In this document: in pieces, positions 16,426-26,507 of the stretch
How positions within the stretch are numbered: position 1 is the stretch's first letter
How the letters are laid out: each line of letters begins with the position of its first letter
NCBI GenBank assembly: GCA_937860055.1
Contig: CALMBO010000029.1
Coordinates: forward strand, 310,001 to 374,000
DNA: 64,000 nucleotides
Reading direction: 5' to 3'
DNA from: an uncultured Verrucomicrobiota bacterium
Lineage (GTDB): Bacteria; Verrucomicrobiota; Kiritimatiellia; CAIQIC01; Lenti-01
Notes under the pieces: generated by a model
What the model was told of the DNA's origin: nothing
The model's database searches: none
What the model saw: the letters and a program-made list of their open reading frames with translations, nothing else
Made by a program: the position numbers and the translations under genes

Positions 16426-19416
16426 TCAGGGCGCGACGTGGACGGCGGCGGGCCAGGTGACGGCGTGGCGGCGAACCTGCGGCGCGGCGGTTTCCGCCAC
16501 CTTCACGCGGCGGCCGTTCTTCGGCTGGTAGAGGCCGACCGCCAGATCCAGCGGTCCGGCCGGCGTTCCGGCGGGGACCCGGATGCGCCGCGTTTCCTCC
16601 ACGCATTCGCCGGCGGGCGGACGCACCGCCGGTCCGCCCCACAGCAGCGGGGATCCGCGGTAGTCGTCCTGCGCCACGATGTTCCCGTCGCCCCCTCGCA
16701 GATGGAGGAAGACGATTTCCTCCCCCCCCTCGAACCCCTCGGCGGCGGACCAGTACAGGCGCACGGCGATCTCGCCCCCCGCCGGCACCGCGGCGGGCAT
16801 GGCTTCCACGCCTTCGAGGCGCAGGCCGTTGGCGAATTCCGTCGCGCAGGGCTTGGCGGGGAAGCGCGCAAAATCGCGCCGCGCCTTCGCGGCCTCCTCG
16901 CCGCCCAGTCGCCGCGCCGTCTCCTCCGGCAGTCCGGACAGCGCCGAAGGCCGCCAACGGAGGATCTCGCCCAGCAGGATTTTCTGCATGTCTTCCGGCT
17001 CCCCGCCGGCGCGCAGGCGCCGCAGGGCTTCGCCCGCGCGCGCGGCGGTGCCGCCGGCCAGCAGGGCGTCGCCGCTCCACAGCGCCGCCGGCGGAAGTCC
17101 CAGACCGTCCGCCGACCAGGCGCCGGGCTCGACGATGAAAACCGGCCAGGGCCCGCTGGTTCCCGAACGATAGGCCAGATGCAGCGAATCCAGCGTCGAG
17201 CGGGTGGCGTCCGCATAGGGCGGCTCCACCACGAAAATGCACGGGACATCCGTCCGCAGGGTGCCGTCGCGCGGCGTTTCCGGCGTGGATCCGAACACGC
17301 GCCCGGCAAGCCCCGGCAAACGCGGCTCCTCCGCCCACCCCCGCTTGAGCAGCTGGTTCGACAGCCAGCGCGGAGCGTAGATCATCGCGGCCGGTTTCTC
17401 GTCGCGCAGCCAACCGCCCAAGGCATCCACCGCGGCGGCATCCATTCCGGGCCCGGCCTTTTCCTCCGCTGCGAACGCCATGGTTTCCGCCAGCCGCCAG
17501 CCCATGCTGCGCCCCTGCGCCTGCCGATCGAGCAGGTCGAGGCGCAGCGCCTCCACGCCCTTTTCCGCCACCCGGAATTCCAGGCGCGCAAGCCCCGACG
17601 GAAAGTAGACGCGCGGGCCGGACCACTCCAGCGGCACCAGCGGCGCATCGGCCAGCAACGTTCTCCATCCGCCGGCCACCTTCGCCTCCAGCCGGATCCG
17701 GCGCGGAAAATCGAACGCCTCGTCGCCCATGCCGTGCGCGAACACGAGCTGGATGGAATGGATGTCCTGCGGCTCCGCGAAGGTCCACTCCAGCCCTCCC
17801 CCCTGCCCGCCCGGCGACCAGAACGTGTCGAGGTTCCGGTCCGACAGCGCCTCCCTCCAGTCGGCGCCTTCCCCGTCGCGAAGGCTCCCGGAACGGCCCG
17901 GTGGAATTTCCCGCAGGGCCGCGGCCGGGCGCCGCACGTTCCACAGGATGCTCCGTCCGCCGGCCGGCGCGGCATCGCGCTCCGCGCCATGCTGCTGCAG
18001 GAAGACCTCGATGCCGTTGAAATCGGACGAATACGCGACCGCATCCGAACATTCCGCCTGGCGCAGGATGGGCTCGTAGAACTTCTGCTTGCCGTTGGAG
18101 ACCGCGAAGCGCTCCTCCAGCGCGAAGTTCAGCGGGAACAGCTGGATCGGCGCCATCAGGGAATCCACGCCCGCTTTTTCCAGCGCGGCGCCGATCTCGC
18201 GGTAGCCCGCATAGGCCGCCTCGGAACCGGGGGCGAACGCCCGCAGCGAACCCGTCACCAGCGCCCCTTGCGCGAGGGCCAGTGCGCCCAGCAGGCTCCA
18301 CGCCGCGGCCCGGACCGGCCGGCGCACGGGCGCCGCGCAGGCCACGGCCGCCAGCACGGCGAGGCCGGGCACCACGGGGACCCAGTAGCGCGCCGTGTGC
18401 GTCTGCGTGAAGCCCGAGGTTGCGAAGACCAGCGCGAAGACCGCGCAGAACAGGAGGGCACCCGCGCGGGCGTAGTTCTCGCGGAGGGTGGCGCGGCGGA
18501 AACGGACCAGCAGAACCGCCGCGCCCCATGCGGCGAGCCCCAGCACCGCCCAGGCCAGGATCACGGGCACGCGCGTGCCCAGCGCCCCGATCTCCGCGTT
18601 CTGCAGCATCACGAACCGGTTCCAGGTGCTGAGCAGCGCCTTCGACAGCGGCTCGTGGCCGCTCACCTGCGACATGTCCAGCGACAGCCAGCCGTGGCGC
18701 GCGTTCCAAACCAGCCACGGGGCGAGGCCCGCGAGGAATCCCGCCACGCCCGCCGCGAGGCCGGCGGGATGCCGCCAGACCTTCCAGCGCATCCCGTGCG
18801 CCAGCAGGAGGGCCGCGACGGCCAGCGCCGACACCACGATCATGTTCGACCACATCCCGATGCCGGCCAGCAGGCCCAGCGCCAGATAGCGGCCCCAGCC
18901 GACCTTCCCGCCCGCGCGCAGACGGGCGGCCATCCGGGCGGCGCCGAAGATCGCCAGGGCGTCCACCCACAAGGCGACCATGTAGCCGCCGCGCGGCGCC
19001 ATCTGGAAGTGGAAATAGACCAGCGGCCCGAACAGGCCCGCCAGCAGCGCGGCGAGTCCGCCCCACGGCCCCGCCGCATCGCGCGCCCAGCGCCACAGGA
19101 AGAACAGCGCCGCCGCCGCGAACAGCACCGGCCCCAGGTTGACCGCGAAGCCCGACGATCCCAGCAGGCGCACCATCCCCGCGCTCGCCATCGGCTCGAG
19201 GCTTCCCATGTAGGCCTGGCCGTAGAAGAAGAGCGGGAATTCCTTCAGCTCCGCCATGTGGCGCGCCATCAGGCCGACCACGGCGGTGTCGGGCACGACG
19301 AGGAAACGCCCGGCCCATGCGCCCCAGAGGCGCGCCGCGACGCCCAGCAGTAGCGCAATCCACGCCAGCCGGTCCGCCAGCGCCTCCCCGCCTTTCCGTT
19401 CCGCTTCCTCGTTCAT
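16426..19416 (-). CDS. GT-C membrane glycosyltransferase with discoidin-like and beta-sandwich C-terminal domains
   Basis: A 996-residue protein. Residues 1-410 carry about twelve membrane segments of the PMT_2/ArnT type. The first external loop has the family pattern DxAVVGLMARHM followed by FPLFFYGQAYMGSLEP, with DT where DE is usual. After a periplasmic segment, about residues 500-620 resemble an F5/8 type C (discoidin) domain (SDRNLDTFWSPGG, LEWTFAEPQDIHSIQL). The last 120 residues form a predicted beta-sandwich seen at the end of some bacterial GT-C proteins. It probably transfers a sugar from a polyprenyl-phosphate donor outside the membrane. It follows the next-listed membrane gene after 10 bases. 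Confidence 0.75.
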   Translation of the reverse strand: MNEEAERKGGEALADRLAWIALLLGVAARLWGAWAGRFLVVPDTAVVGLMARHMAELKEFPLFFYGQAYMGSLEPMASAGMVRLLGSSGFAVNLGPVLFAAAALFFLWRWARDAAGPWGGLAALLAGLFGPLVYFHFQMAPRGGYMVALWVDALAIFGAARMAARLRAGGKVGWGRYLALGLLAGIGMWSNMIVVSALAVAALLLAHGMRWKVWRHPAGLAAGVAGFLAGLAPWLVWNARHGWLSLDMSQVSGHEPLSKALLSTWNRFVMLQNAEIGALGTRVPVILAWAVLGLAAWGAAVLLVRFRRATLRENYARAGALLFCAVFALVFATSGFTQTHTARYWVPVVPGLAVLAAVACAAPVRRPVRAAAWSLLGALALAQGALVTGSLRAFAPGSEAAYAGYREIGAALEKAGVDSLMAPIQLFPLNFALEERFAVSNGKQKFYEPILRQAECSDAVAYSSDFNGIEVFLQQHGAERDAAPAGGRSILWNVRRPAAALREIPPGRSGSLRDGEGADWREALSDRNLDTFWSPGGQGGGLEWTFAEPQDIHSIQLVFAHGMGDEAFDFPRRIRLEAKVAGGWRTLLADAPLVPLEWSGPRVYFPSGLARLEFRVAEKGVEALRLDLLDRQAQGRSMGWRLAETMAFAAEEKAGPGMDAAAVDALGGWLRDEKPAAMIYAPRWLSNQLLKRGWAEEPRLPGLAGRVFGSTPETPRDGTLRTDVPCIFVVEPPYADATRSTLDSLHLAYRSGTSGPWPVFIVEPGAWSADGLGLPPAALWSGDALLAGGTAARAGEALRRLRAGGEPEDMQKILLGEILRWRPSALSGLPEETARRLGGEEAAKARRDFARFPAKPCATEFANGLRLEGVEAMPAAVPAGGEIAVRLYWSAAEGFEGGEEIVFLHLRGGDGNIVAQDDYRGSPLLWGGPAVRPPAGECVEETRRIRVPAGTPAGPLDLAVGLYQPKNGRRVKVAETAAPQVRRHAVTWPAAVHVAP

Positions 19417-19426
19417 TTCCCAATCC

Positions 19427-21538
19427 TCAATGGTGGAAATGCCCGTCGAAGTTGGGCTTCACCGGCGCCCCGTGCGGCCGGTAGCCGATCTCGACGCGCC
19501 CGTTGCCGCCGGGCTCCACCGCGATGAACCGCAGGTTTTCGTCCACCGCGAACGGTTCGATGGACGCGCCCGGCGTGCGGCAGAACAGCCCGTCGCGCCA
19601 GTTGTAGCGGATCACAACGCGTTCCGCCGAAGGGTCCGCCGGAAAGACCTCGATGTGGTTCTCCCGCGCGGCCACGCGTCCCGCCCCTTCCCAAAACCGC
19701 GAGACCGGCCCCGGGTCCTTCACGCGAAACACCTCGATTCCGCGGCCCAGGACCTTGAAGGAATTCGCCGGCTCGAACTGTTCCGGATGCGAGGCGAGGA
19801 ACCGCTGCGCATCCGGCGCCAGGGCCGTCCAGTGCGTGATGCCGTAGGCGCGCGAGAAGAACAGATAGCGGTCCAGCGCCCGCCGGTAGGCCTCGGGCGG
19901 ATAGTTGTATTCGATGGTGCCGCGGGGGAATCCGTAGTAGTCGTCCGCCATCATCTCCCGGCCGGCGAGGACGGGCAGATAGGCGATGTTGCCGCCGCCA
20001 TAGAAATGCACGGCCGGGCCGGCGAATCCCAGACGCCCTTCCTCCGGCACCTCCGCGCGGACCCATTTGGCGAATTTGGAAATCTCGGGCGGCATGGTCC
20101 GCAGGGGGGCGGGCCCCTGGTTGGCGTAGTGCATGCGCACGACGCGCAGGCCCATCAGCATCGTCGCCAGCACGATGCCCTGCGCCAGCGCCCGGAGCCA
20201 CGCCCGTCGCCGCCCCGCTTCCGCCTCTTCCCCGCCGCCGAACAGGCGGCCGCACAGCGCCGCCGCCGGAAACACCGCCGCCACCGCCATGGGGATTGCC
20301 ATGCGTTCCAGCTGCGAAAGCGGCTTGAGCTCGCGGCTCCAGCCGGCGATCCCGCCGAGCACCAGGAACAACGGCAGCATCCAGCGGCGCATCGCGCGGG
20401 GCGCGGCCGCCGCCGCGCCCAGCAGGCCCAGCACCGCCAGCACCGGATGGAATTCCTGCACCGAGCAGAGCAGCCGGTTCGCGCCCTTCGACGCCATCGC
20501 GGTCCATTCCGGGCGCGGCATTTCGGTGCCGACATATTCCACCACGTTGCGGCACGGGAACAGCGTGGTCCAGAGCCACGGCGACAGCAGCGCCAGGGCC
20601 AGCGCACCCGCCGCGAAAAGCCAGCGGTTCGACCTCCACGACCACTCCCGGGCATTCCACAGCCAGCCCAGCGCGAGGCCCGCGCCGATGAACACGCCCG
20701 GCGTCCACAGGCACATCAGCCACGCCGCGACGCCCAGTGCCAGCGCGGTGCCCCAGCTTCCCCGCCGGAGGACGGCCAGCCGGTAGCCCAGCGCGACCAC
20801 GGGCAGCGCCATCATCGCGGACGTCATCGCCCCCACCGTCCCGAAATGCCAGGCCCACATGAACACCTCGCGGCTCGCCCCGCACATCAGGATGCCCGCG
20901 CACAGCGCCCCTTCGCGGTTCACTCCGGCGGCGCGCACCGCCGCCACCCCCAGCCACGGGAACCCCCACACGAACCAGAAGACGATCGCCGCGCCATGCA
21001 CGACGTGCGGCGGCCAGATCTTCAGCAGCGGCAGGATCAGCACCCCGAAGCCATGCGCGCCGCTCGTCACCCCCACGAAATGCTCCGTGCCCGCGTTCCA
21101 CCACGGGCTGTAGCCGCCCAGCGCGAACGGAAACAGGTCGCCGAATTCCTTCAGGCGGAACATGAACGACGGATGGTCGAAGCCCCAGGGGATCGCTCCA
21201 CTCAACTCGCCCCACGCCGCGCGGGCGGCCAGGATCTGCCCGCCCAGCAGCACCGCCGCCAGCGCCAGCGGCATCCAGCGGCGCAGGCGCTCGCGCGCGA
21301 AAAAGAACGCCGCCGCCAGGCCCGCCGAAATCGCCAAGTACTTCAGGCTGGTGACCGTCCACCACGGCGCCAGGAAAAACCAGTAGTGATTCTTCTGGTG
21401 GCTCCAGGCCAGGCCTTCGCCCATCCACAGCACGTAGGCCGCCAGCAGCGCCGCCAGCAGCGGCAGGAGCCACCACCGCGGAACCGCCGCCCCGGCCGCA
21501 TCCCCGGATTTCCCGTCCTTCGACATGGTTGGCATCAT
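19427..21538 (-). CDS. Polytopic membrane protein, GT-C-like, unassigned
   Basis: A 703-residue protein with about twelve predicted membrane segments in the first 450 residues and a soluble C-terminal domain of about 250 residues with beta-rich character. I do not recognise a named family. The layout (short N-terminus, first segment at about 22-40, long external loop with GFDHPSFMFRLKEF, C-terminal soluble part) is that of large GT-C or YfhO-like proteins. Three in-frame ATGs (21538, 21535, 21526) lie close together without a strong ribosome site. It is flanked by the helicase gene (17-base gap) and the large GT-C gene (10-base gap), suggesting one transcript. Confidence 0.55.
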   Translation of the reverse strand: MMPTMSKDGKSGDAAGAAVPRWWLLPLLAALLAAYVLWMGEGLAWSHQKNHYWFFLAPWWTVTSLKYLAISAGLAAAFFFARERLRRWMPLALAAVLLGGQILAARAAWGELSGAIPWGFDHPSFMFRLKEFGDLFPFALGGYSPWWNAGTEHFVGVTSGAHGFGVLILPLLKIWPPHVVHGAAIVFWFVWGFPWLGVAAVRAAGVNREGALCAGILMCGASREVFMWAWHFGTVGAMTSAMMALPVVALGYRLAVLRRGSWGTALALGVAAWLMCLWTPGVFIGAGLALGWLWNAREWSWRSNRWLFAAGALALALLSPWLWTTLFPCRNVVEYVGTEMPRPEWTAMASKGANRLLCSVQEFHPVLAVLGLLGAAAAAPRAMRRWMLPLFLVLGGIAGWSRELKPLSQLERMAIPMAVAAVFPAAALCGRLFGGGEEAEAGRRRAWLRALAQGIVLATMLMGLRVVRMHYANQGPAPLRTMPPEISKFAKWVRAEVPEEGRLGFAGPAVHFYGGGNIAYLPVLAGREMMADDYYGFPRGTIEYNYPPEAYRRALDRYLFFSRAYGITHWTALAPDAQRFLASHPEQFEPANSFKVLGRGIEVFRVKDPGPVSRFWEGAGRVAARENHIEVFPADPSAERVVIRYNWRDGLFCRTPGASIEPFAVDENLRFIAVEPGGNGRVEIGYRPHGAPVKPNFDGHFHH

Positions 21539-21555
21539 AGCAGGCCGGGCGCGTC

Positions 21556-23565
21556 CTACAATTCAAACGTGTCGACCGGGCATTCCGGCAGGGACCGCAG
21601 GAAGACCCGCCCGTACCACTTGGTCAGGATCCGCGAATCGAGCACCACCACGATGCCCTCGTCCGTCTGCGAGCGGATCAGCCGCCCGAAGCCCTGCCGG
21701 AACTTCAGCACGGCCTCCGGCAGTGAATACTCCTTGAACGGGTCGCCGCCCTTTTCCTTGATGCGCTTCAGCCGCGCCGCCACCACGGGATGGTCCGGGA
21801 CCGCGAAGGGCAGCCGCGTCAGGATCACGTTGCTCAGCGCGTCGCCGCGCACGTCCACGCCCATCCAGAAGCTGTCCAGTCCGAACAGCACGAACCCCTC
21901 GTTCTTCCGGAACGTTTCCAGCATCGCGCGCCGTCCCATGCCCTCTCCCTGCGCCAGGAGGGTCAGGCCCGCCTCCTCCAGCGGGCCGCGCAGCGCCGCG
22001 GCCGTCCGCTTCAAAAGTTCGTCACTCGTGAAAAGCGCGAAGGCCCTCCCGCGCGTCTTCAGGGACCAGCGCAGCACGCCCTTCGCCACGGCCTCCGCGA
22101 ACGCCTCCTTGTCCTTCGGATCCGGCGCATTGGCCGCCACATGCAGGCGCATCTGCCGCGCATGGTCGAACGGCGAGCCCAGGCAGAGCATGGCGCATCC
22201 CTCCCCCGCGCCCAGCCGGTCGCGGCAGTATTCCAGCCGCCCGCCGACGGCCAGCGTCGCGCTGGTCAGGATCACGCTCGGAATCTGCCCGAACAACGCC
22301 TCGCGCAGGACGGGCGCCACCTCGATCGGCGCCGAATGCAGGACCGGCTGGCGGCGCTTGCCCTCGCGCTCGATCCAGTAGACATGGTCCGGCATCGTCT
22401 GCCCCAGGAACGCCTCCAGCATCTGCCCCAGCCCCGCCCCCTGCCCGCGCAGGCTGCGCAGTTCCGCCCGCGATTCCTCGTCCTGCTCCTCCAGCTCCTC
22501 GATCAGCGTTCCCAGCCTCTCCGACAGTTCGGCCAGGAGGCCGGGGACCTCCGACTCCACCGCCAGCGGACCGGCGACCACCTTCTGGCCTTCGCGCGCC
22601 GACAGGCCGGCCGCGCGCGGCACCTCGTGGAACAGGTCCGACACGGCATCCCAAAGGCGCGACACCGTCTGCGCCGCGGGGCCGGCGCGCAGGAAGCCCA
22701 GCAGCCCCTTGCCCGTGTCCGGCGCGAACAGGCGGCGGAGCCAATGCTCGAATCCGTGCGGCGAGAGGCGGATGCCCAGATGCTCGCTCGCCGTGTCCTC
22801 GACGGTATGGGCTTCGTCCATCACCACGGCGGCCACATCGGGCAGGAACCCGGCGCCCTCGCGCCGCAGCGCCAGGTCGGAGAACAGAAGGTGGTGGTTC
22901 GCCACGAGCAGGTCCGCGTCGTGCATCTGCGCCCGCGCGCGCTGCAGGAAGCAGCGCCGGCGTTCCGGGCATTTCGGTCCCATGCAGTTGCCGTGTTCCG
23001 CGCATACCGCGCTCCAGGCCTCGGCCGGGGGCTGCCGGCGCAGCTCCTGCACGCTGCCGTCCTCCGTCGCGTCGGCCCAGGCGCGGATGCGCTCCAGTTC
23101 CTCCCCGATGCCCTCGCCGAACAGTTCGCGCTGCATGATGCGCGCGCGGGCCAGGCGGCGCAGGCACAGGTAGTTCATCCGCCCCTTCACCAGCGTGGCG
23201 CGGAACGGCGTCCCGAGGCGGTCCTCCAGCAGCGGCAGGTCCTTGCCGACCAGCTGCTCCTGCAGCGAAATCGTGTGGGTCGAAACCAGCGCCCGGGTGC
23301 CGGTGCGCCGGGCGTGCAGGATCAGCGGCACCAGATAGGCCAGGCTCTTGCCCACCCCCGTGCCGGCTTCCACGATCAGGGGGCGGTCCCCCTCCAGCGC
23401 CTCCGCCACCGCGCGGGCCATCTCGACCTGCTGCGGACGGGCTTCGTATTCGAAATCCCCGCCGCAGGCGCCCGACAGCGCGCCGCCCGGCTCGAACACC
23501 GCGCAGGAAACGTCCTTCAACGGACGGGCATCCGCCGGATGTCCATCCTGGATCGGCGCGATCAT
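21556..23565 (-). CDS. DinG/XPD-family ATP-dependent DNA helicase with Fe-S cluster
   Basis: A 669-residue superfamily 2 helicase. Walker A is AGTGVGKS (67-74), the DEAH box is at 250-253, and motif VI is QGFGRLIRS. Cysteines 134, 194, 199 and 205 have the spacing of the 4Fe-4S cluster that couples ATPase to 5'-3' unwinding; Cys188 is extra. The N-terminus lacks the exonuclease domain found in some Gram-positive DinG proteins. GGGGGAG lies about 7 bases upstream of the ATG. Likely roles are R-loop removal and repair. Confidence 0.9.
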   Translation of the reverse strand: MIAPIQDGHPADARPLKDVSCAVFEPGGALSGACGGDFEYEARPQQVEMARAVAEALEGDRPLIVEAGTGVGKSLAYLVPLILHARRTGTRALVSTHTISLQEQLVGKDLPLLEDRLGTPFRATLVKGRMNYLCLRRLARARIMQRELFGEGIGEELERIRAWADATEDGSVQELRRQPPAEAWSAVCAEHGNCMGPKCPERRRCFLQRARAQMHDADLLVANHHLLFSDLALRREGAGFLPDVAAVVMDEAHTVEDTASEHLGIRLSPHGFEHWLRRLFAPDTGKGLLGFLRAGPAAQTVSRLWDAVSDLFHEVPRAAGLSAREGQKVVAGPLAVESEVPGLLAELSERLGTLIEELEEQDEESRAELRSLRGQGAGLGQMLEAFLGQTMPDHVYWIEREGKRRQPVLHSAPIEVAPVLREALFGQIPSVILTSATLAVGGRLEYCRDRLGAGEGCAMLCLGSPFDHARQMRLHVAANAPDPKDKEAFAEAVAKGVLRWSLKTRGRAFALFTSDELLKRTAAALRGPLEEAGLTLLAQGEGMGRRAMLETFRKNEGFVLFGLDSFWMGVDVRGDALSNVILTRLPFAVPDHPVVAARLKRIKEKGGDPFKEYSLPEAVLKFRQGFGRLIRSQTDEGIVVVLDSRILTKWYGRVFLRSLPECPVDTFEL

Positions 23566-23634
23566 GGGACGCTCCCCCGGGACATCGTCAGGAATGGCAT
23601 TTCCGCGGCGGACGGCGGGAATCCGCCTTTTCCA

Positions 23635-24756
23635 CTAGGGGGCCGGCGCGGGAGCCGGTGCCTCGGCCGCCGGAGCGGTCACCGGGGCCGCCGGCGCCAC
23701 CACCTCGCCGGCGGGGGTCTGCTGCGCGGCGGCCTTGTCCGCCTCCTGGGCGGCGGCGGCCAGCGCGCCATCCAGCTTGATGGTCGCCTTTTCGCGCAGT
23801 TCCTTGATGTAGTCGGCCGTGACCTTCTGCTGCGCCTGCGCCTTCAAGACGTTGACCATGCGGTCCTTGATGTCGTCGAACGGAATGAGTTTCTCCTCCT
23901 GTTCGCCGGTCACCTTGATGACATGGAAGCCCACGGGCGATTCCACCACTTCGCCGATCGCGCCGATTTCCTGGGAATAGACGGCGTCCTCGAACGATTT
24001 CGCCTCGCGGCCGCGCGGAATCACGCCCAGGTCGCCGCCGCGGGAGCGGCTCATGCAGTCCGACACCTCGCCCGCCAGCTTCGCGAAATCGGCGCCTTCC
24101 AGCAGCGCCTTGCGAACGCCTTCCGCCTTGGCGCGGGCATCCGTCTTGGCGGCCTCGTCCGCATCCGGCGCCACGCGGACCAGGATGTGCGAAACCAGCC
24201 GGCCGGCCGGCTGCGTGAACTCCTTGGGATTCCCGTCGTAATAGGCCTTGGCCGTCTCCTCCGTCACCGCCTCGACCGCGGCCATCTGCCGCTCCTTCGT
24301 CATCTTGTTCTTGAAAAGATCGAGCTGCAGGTTCATCTCCACTTCTTCCATCGGGACATTCGCATCCGCCAGCAGCATCGCCAGCGAGTGGCCCGGGCCC
24401 AGCGCCTTCTCGAGATCCTTCTTGCCCTTCTCGATTTCCTCGCCGGTGATCAGCACGCCCGACCGATCCATCTCCGCCTTGACCAGCTGGCGGACCACGA
24501 GGTTGTCGATGGCCTGCTGCAGCATCCGCATCTGGATCGCCGGAATCTGGTCCGCCGGCACATCTTTCGGGACCTTGGAGAAGAGGCGGCTCGCCTCCTT
24601 CTGGATCTGGGCGCCGGTGATCCCCGTCTGGTCCACCCACACCGCCACTTCCGTGTCGAGATTCGCCCGCGGCGTCACCACCTGCGCCTCTTTTTTGCCG
24701 CAACCCGCCGCCAGCACCAAAGCCAGAACCCCGACCCAACGAATGAACTGCGTCAT
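23635..24756 (-). CDS. Parvulin-type peptidyl-prolyl isomerase lipoprotein (SurA/PpiC-like)
   Basis: A 373-residue exported chaperone. A lipobox (VLALVLAAGC) puts the lipidated cysteine at residue 19. A SurA_N-like helical domain spans about 40-180. One parvulin domain starts at about residue 185 (HILVRVAP) and ends near GFHVIKVTGE. The C-terminal tail is an Ala/Pro-rich low-complexity stretch. The start at 24756 is set by AAAGGAAGAGG just upstream and by the signal sequence; a longer reading adds ten charged residues in front of it. It probably assists folding of outer-membrane proteins such as the secretin in this window. Confidence 0.85.
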   Translation of the reverse strand: MTQFIRWVGVLALVLAAGCGKKEAQVVTPRANLDTEVAVWVDQTGITGAQIQKEASRLFSKVPKDVPADQIPAIQMRMLQQAIDNLVVRQLVKAEMDRSGVLITGEEIEKGKKDLEKALGPGHSLAMLLADANVPMEEVEMNLQLDLFKNKMTKERQMAAVEAVTEETAKAYYDGNPKEFTQPAGRLVSHILVRVAPDADEAAKTDARAKAEGVRKALLEGADFAKLAGEVSDCMSRSRGGDLGVIPRGREAKSFEDAVYSQEIGAIGEVVESPVGFHVIKVTGEQEEKLIPFDDIKDRMVNVLKAQAQQKVTADYIKELREKATIKLDGALAAAAQEADKAAAQQTPAGEVVAPAAPVTAPAAEAPAPAPAP

Positions 24757-24801
24757 CTTCCTCTTCCTTTCGCGATACGTAGGCAAATCATGAAAACAGC
24801 G

Positions 24802-24829
24802 GCATTTTCAGCCAATCCAGGCAAAATGC
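24802..24829 (-). terminator. Candidate hairpin between two convergently oriented signals
   Basis: GCATTTT and AAAATGC arms with an inner GCC/GGC pair form a 10-bp stem with a two-base bulge. It lies 24 bases after the stop of the 24853 gene and upstream of the parvulin gene. No long T run follows, so terminator function is uncertain. Confidence 0.3.
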
Positions 24830-24852
24830 AAGTCCCAATCCCGCGCGCAAGC

Positions 24853-26361
24853 TCAGGGCGGAAACGCTCCAAACCCGGGAAAAACAAAGGTCTCCGCCGG
24901 TGCGGCCCTGTCGTAGTGCCGCCCATACAGGCATTGCAGCAAGGTCTTCGTCACGGTCCGGCCTTCGTCGGGATATCCCACCCTCACGGGCCCCTGGATA
25001 TCCAGCTCCGGCGGGACGCCTTCGACGGCGAAGGTGAACCCCGGCTCGCCCAGCCAGGGACGGACGGCCTGTTCCAGCCAGCCATGAAATTGGGCGGCGG
25101 ACCTGTTGGCCTCCCGGACCTGTTCGCTGATCCGCCGCGTGTGCCATCCGTTGAGCGCCGCCAGCAGCAACAGGCATGCCAGCGCCAGCGGTTGCGCCCG
25201 CCGGCCCAGGCGGGAGAAATCGAACAGGGAATAGAGCAGGACGCAGCCGAACAGCGCCGGGAAATAGGCGTAATAGGCGATCGCCATAGCATTGGAGCGG
25301 CCGAGCCCGTTCATGGCGGCATAGGAAAGGATCAACAGGGCCAGCAAGGCGCCGAAAGGCCAGGCTTCCTTCAGGCGCCTCCGCGCCAGGCCCCGCCACA
25401 GGCAGGCCAGGAGGCCCAGCCACAACACGCCCGCGCCCCACGTGCCCCAGGCCCAATCGCCGGACGGAGGCAGCCAGCCCGAACGCCAGAACGCCCGCAC
25501 GCCCAGCATGCTGTGGCCCGGCAGCAGGATGCGCTGCGCCCACTGCCCCAGCAGCGGAGGCAGCGAGGCCAGGCCGGCCCAGGACGATGCCGCCGCATGG
25601 GGATCGACCCACAGGAACCGCTCGCACCGGGCGACGTGGAAGCCGTACAGGACCGCATAGATCAGCAGGGGGGCGCCCCCTGCGACGGCCAGGCTTTTCC
25701 AATTTGTCCGCGGCTTTTTCCATCGGCTCCAGGCAACGAAGGCGGCGGATCCGATCGCGGCAACGACGGCGATCTCATGCACCAGCATGGCGCCCGTCAT
25801 GGTGATCCCATGGATCCAAAGCCAGCGCGCGCCGGCCCCGTCCTCCCCCAGCTCGCGCGCAGCCCGCAGCGCCGCCAGCAGCAGGCCGTATCCCAGCATG
25901 TAGACGCCCAAATGGTTCCACGACACCAGCTCGAAATTCGAGGGAAGCAGGACAAACCACAAGGCGCCGGCGAGGGCCAGCGGAGTCCGCCGGATGCTCC
26001 ACAACACCCCGAACAGCAGACAGGCCACCCCCAGATGGAGGACCAGGCTGGCCAGGTTCCACCGGCGGAAATCCCGGCCGAACGCCGCGTTTTCCAGGGC
26101 CAGTCCCAAATGCGTCAGCGGCCGGTACAGCACCTCGTCCCCTTTTTCATGCTGCCGGACCGCCGGATAGTCGATGAGCCGAAGCCCCGACGCCAGCGAG
26201 GTTCCGCCATCCAGCTCGAGGAAGTACGCGATCTGGTCCCCCGCGAACACCCGGTTCAGCGCCGGCCAATAGACCCACGCGCCGCAGAGCGCGATCAGCG
26301 CGGCGGCCAGCCACCGGGACCATCCCCGGTTCCGGATCCAGGCTGAAGATTCCTTGTCCAT
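24853..26361 (-). CDS. TMTC-like polytopic membrane protein without TPR
   Basis: A 502-residue protein with about eleven membrane segments. The first external loop contains AGDQIAYFLELDGG. The next element, YRPLTHLGLALENAAFGRDFRRWN followed by SLVLHLGVACLLF, matches the signature after the first loop in TMTC-type O-mannosyltransferases. The C-terminal TPR array of TMTC proteins is absent; a small soluble domain of about 90 residues takes its place. The first ATG after the TTG-started longer frame is at 26361 and is preferred. It is divergent from the GT2 gene starting at 26508. Confidence 0.6.
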   Translation of the reverse strand: MDKESSAWIRNRGWSRWLAAALIALCGAWVYWPALNRVFAGDQIAYFLELDGGTSLASGLRLIDYPAVRQHEKGDEVLYRPLTHLGLALENAAFGRDFRRWNLASLVLHLGVACLLFGVLWSIRRTPLALAGALWFVLLPSNFELVSWNHLGVYMLGYGLLLAALRAARELGEDGAGARWLWIHGITMTGAMLVHEIAVVAAIGSAAFVAWSRWKKPRTNWKSLAVAGGAPLLIYAVLYGFHVARCERFLWVDPHAAASSWAGLASLPPLLGQWAQRILLPGHSMLGVRAFWRSGWLPPSGDWAWGTWGAGVLWLGLLACLWRGLARRRLKEAWPFGALLALLILSYAAMNGLGRSNAMAIAYYAYFPALFGCVLLYSLFDFSRLGRRAQPLALACLLLLAALNGWHTRRISEQVREANRSAAQFHGWLEQAVRPWLGEPGFTFAVEGVPPELDIQGPVRVGYPDEGRTVTKTLLQCLYGRHYDRAAPAETFVFPGFGAFPP

Positions 26362-26507
26362 CGCGTGACGGCACCGTGCCAAACCCCCACCGGCAAATCA
26401 AGCCCGGCCGGCAGGGGCCGCCGCCCGCCGCGGAACGAATCCTCAAAATGGGGTTTTCTCCGCCGCCCAAACGTGTATCCTTGGCGCGAACCATGCCTGA
26501 GGAAGCG

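Noticed and set aside
21790..26346. 1518-codon plus-strand open frame across the helicase, parvulin and TMTC-like genes
   Set aside because: It crosses three good minus-strand genes and their intergenic gaps, which a real gene would not.
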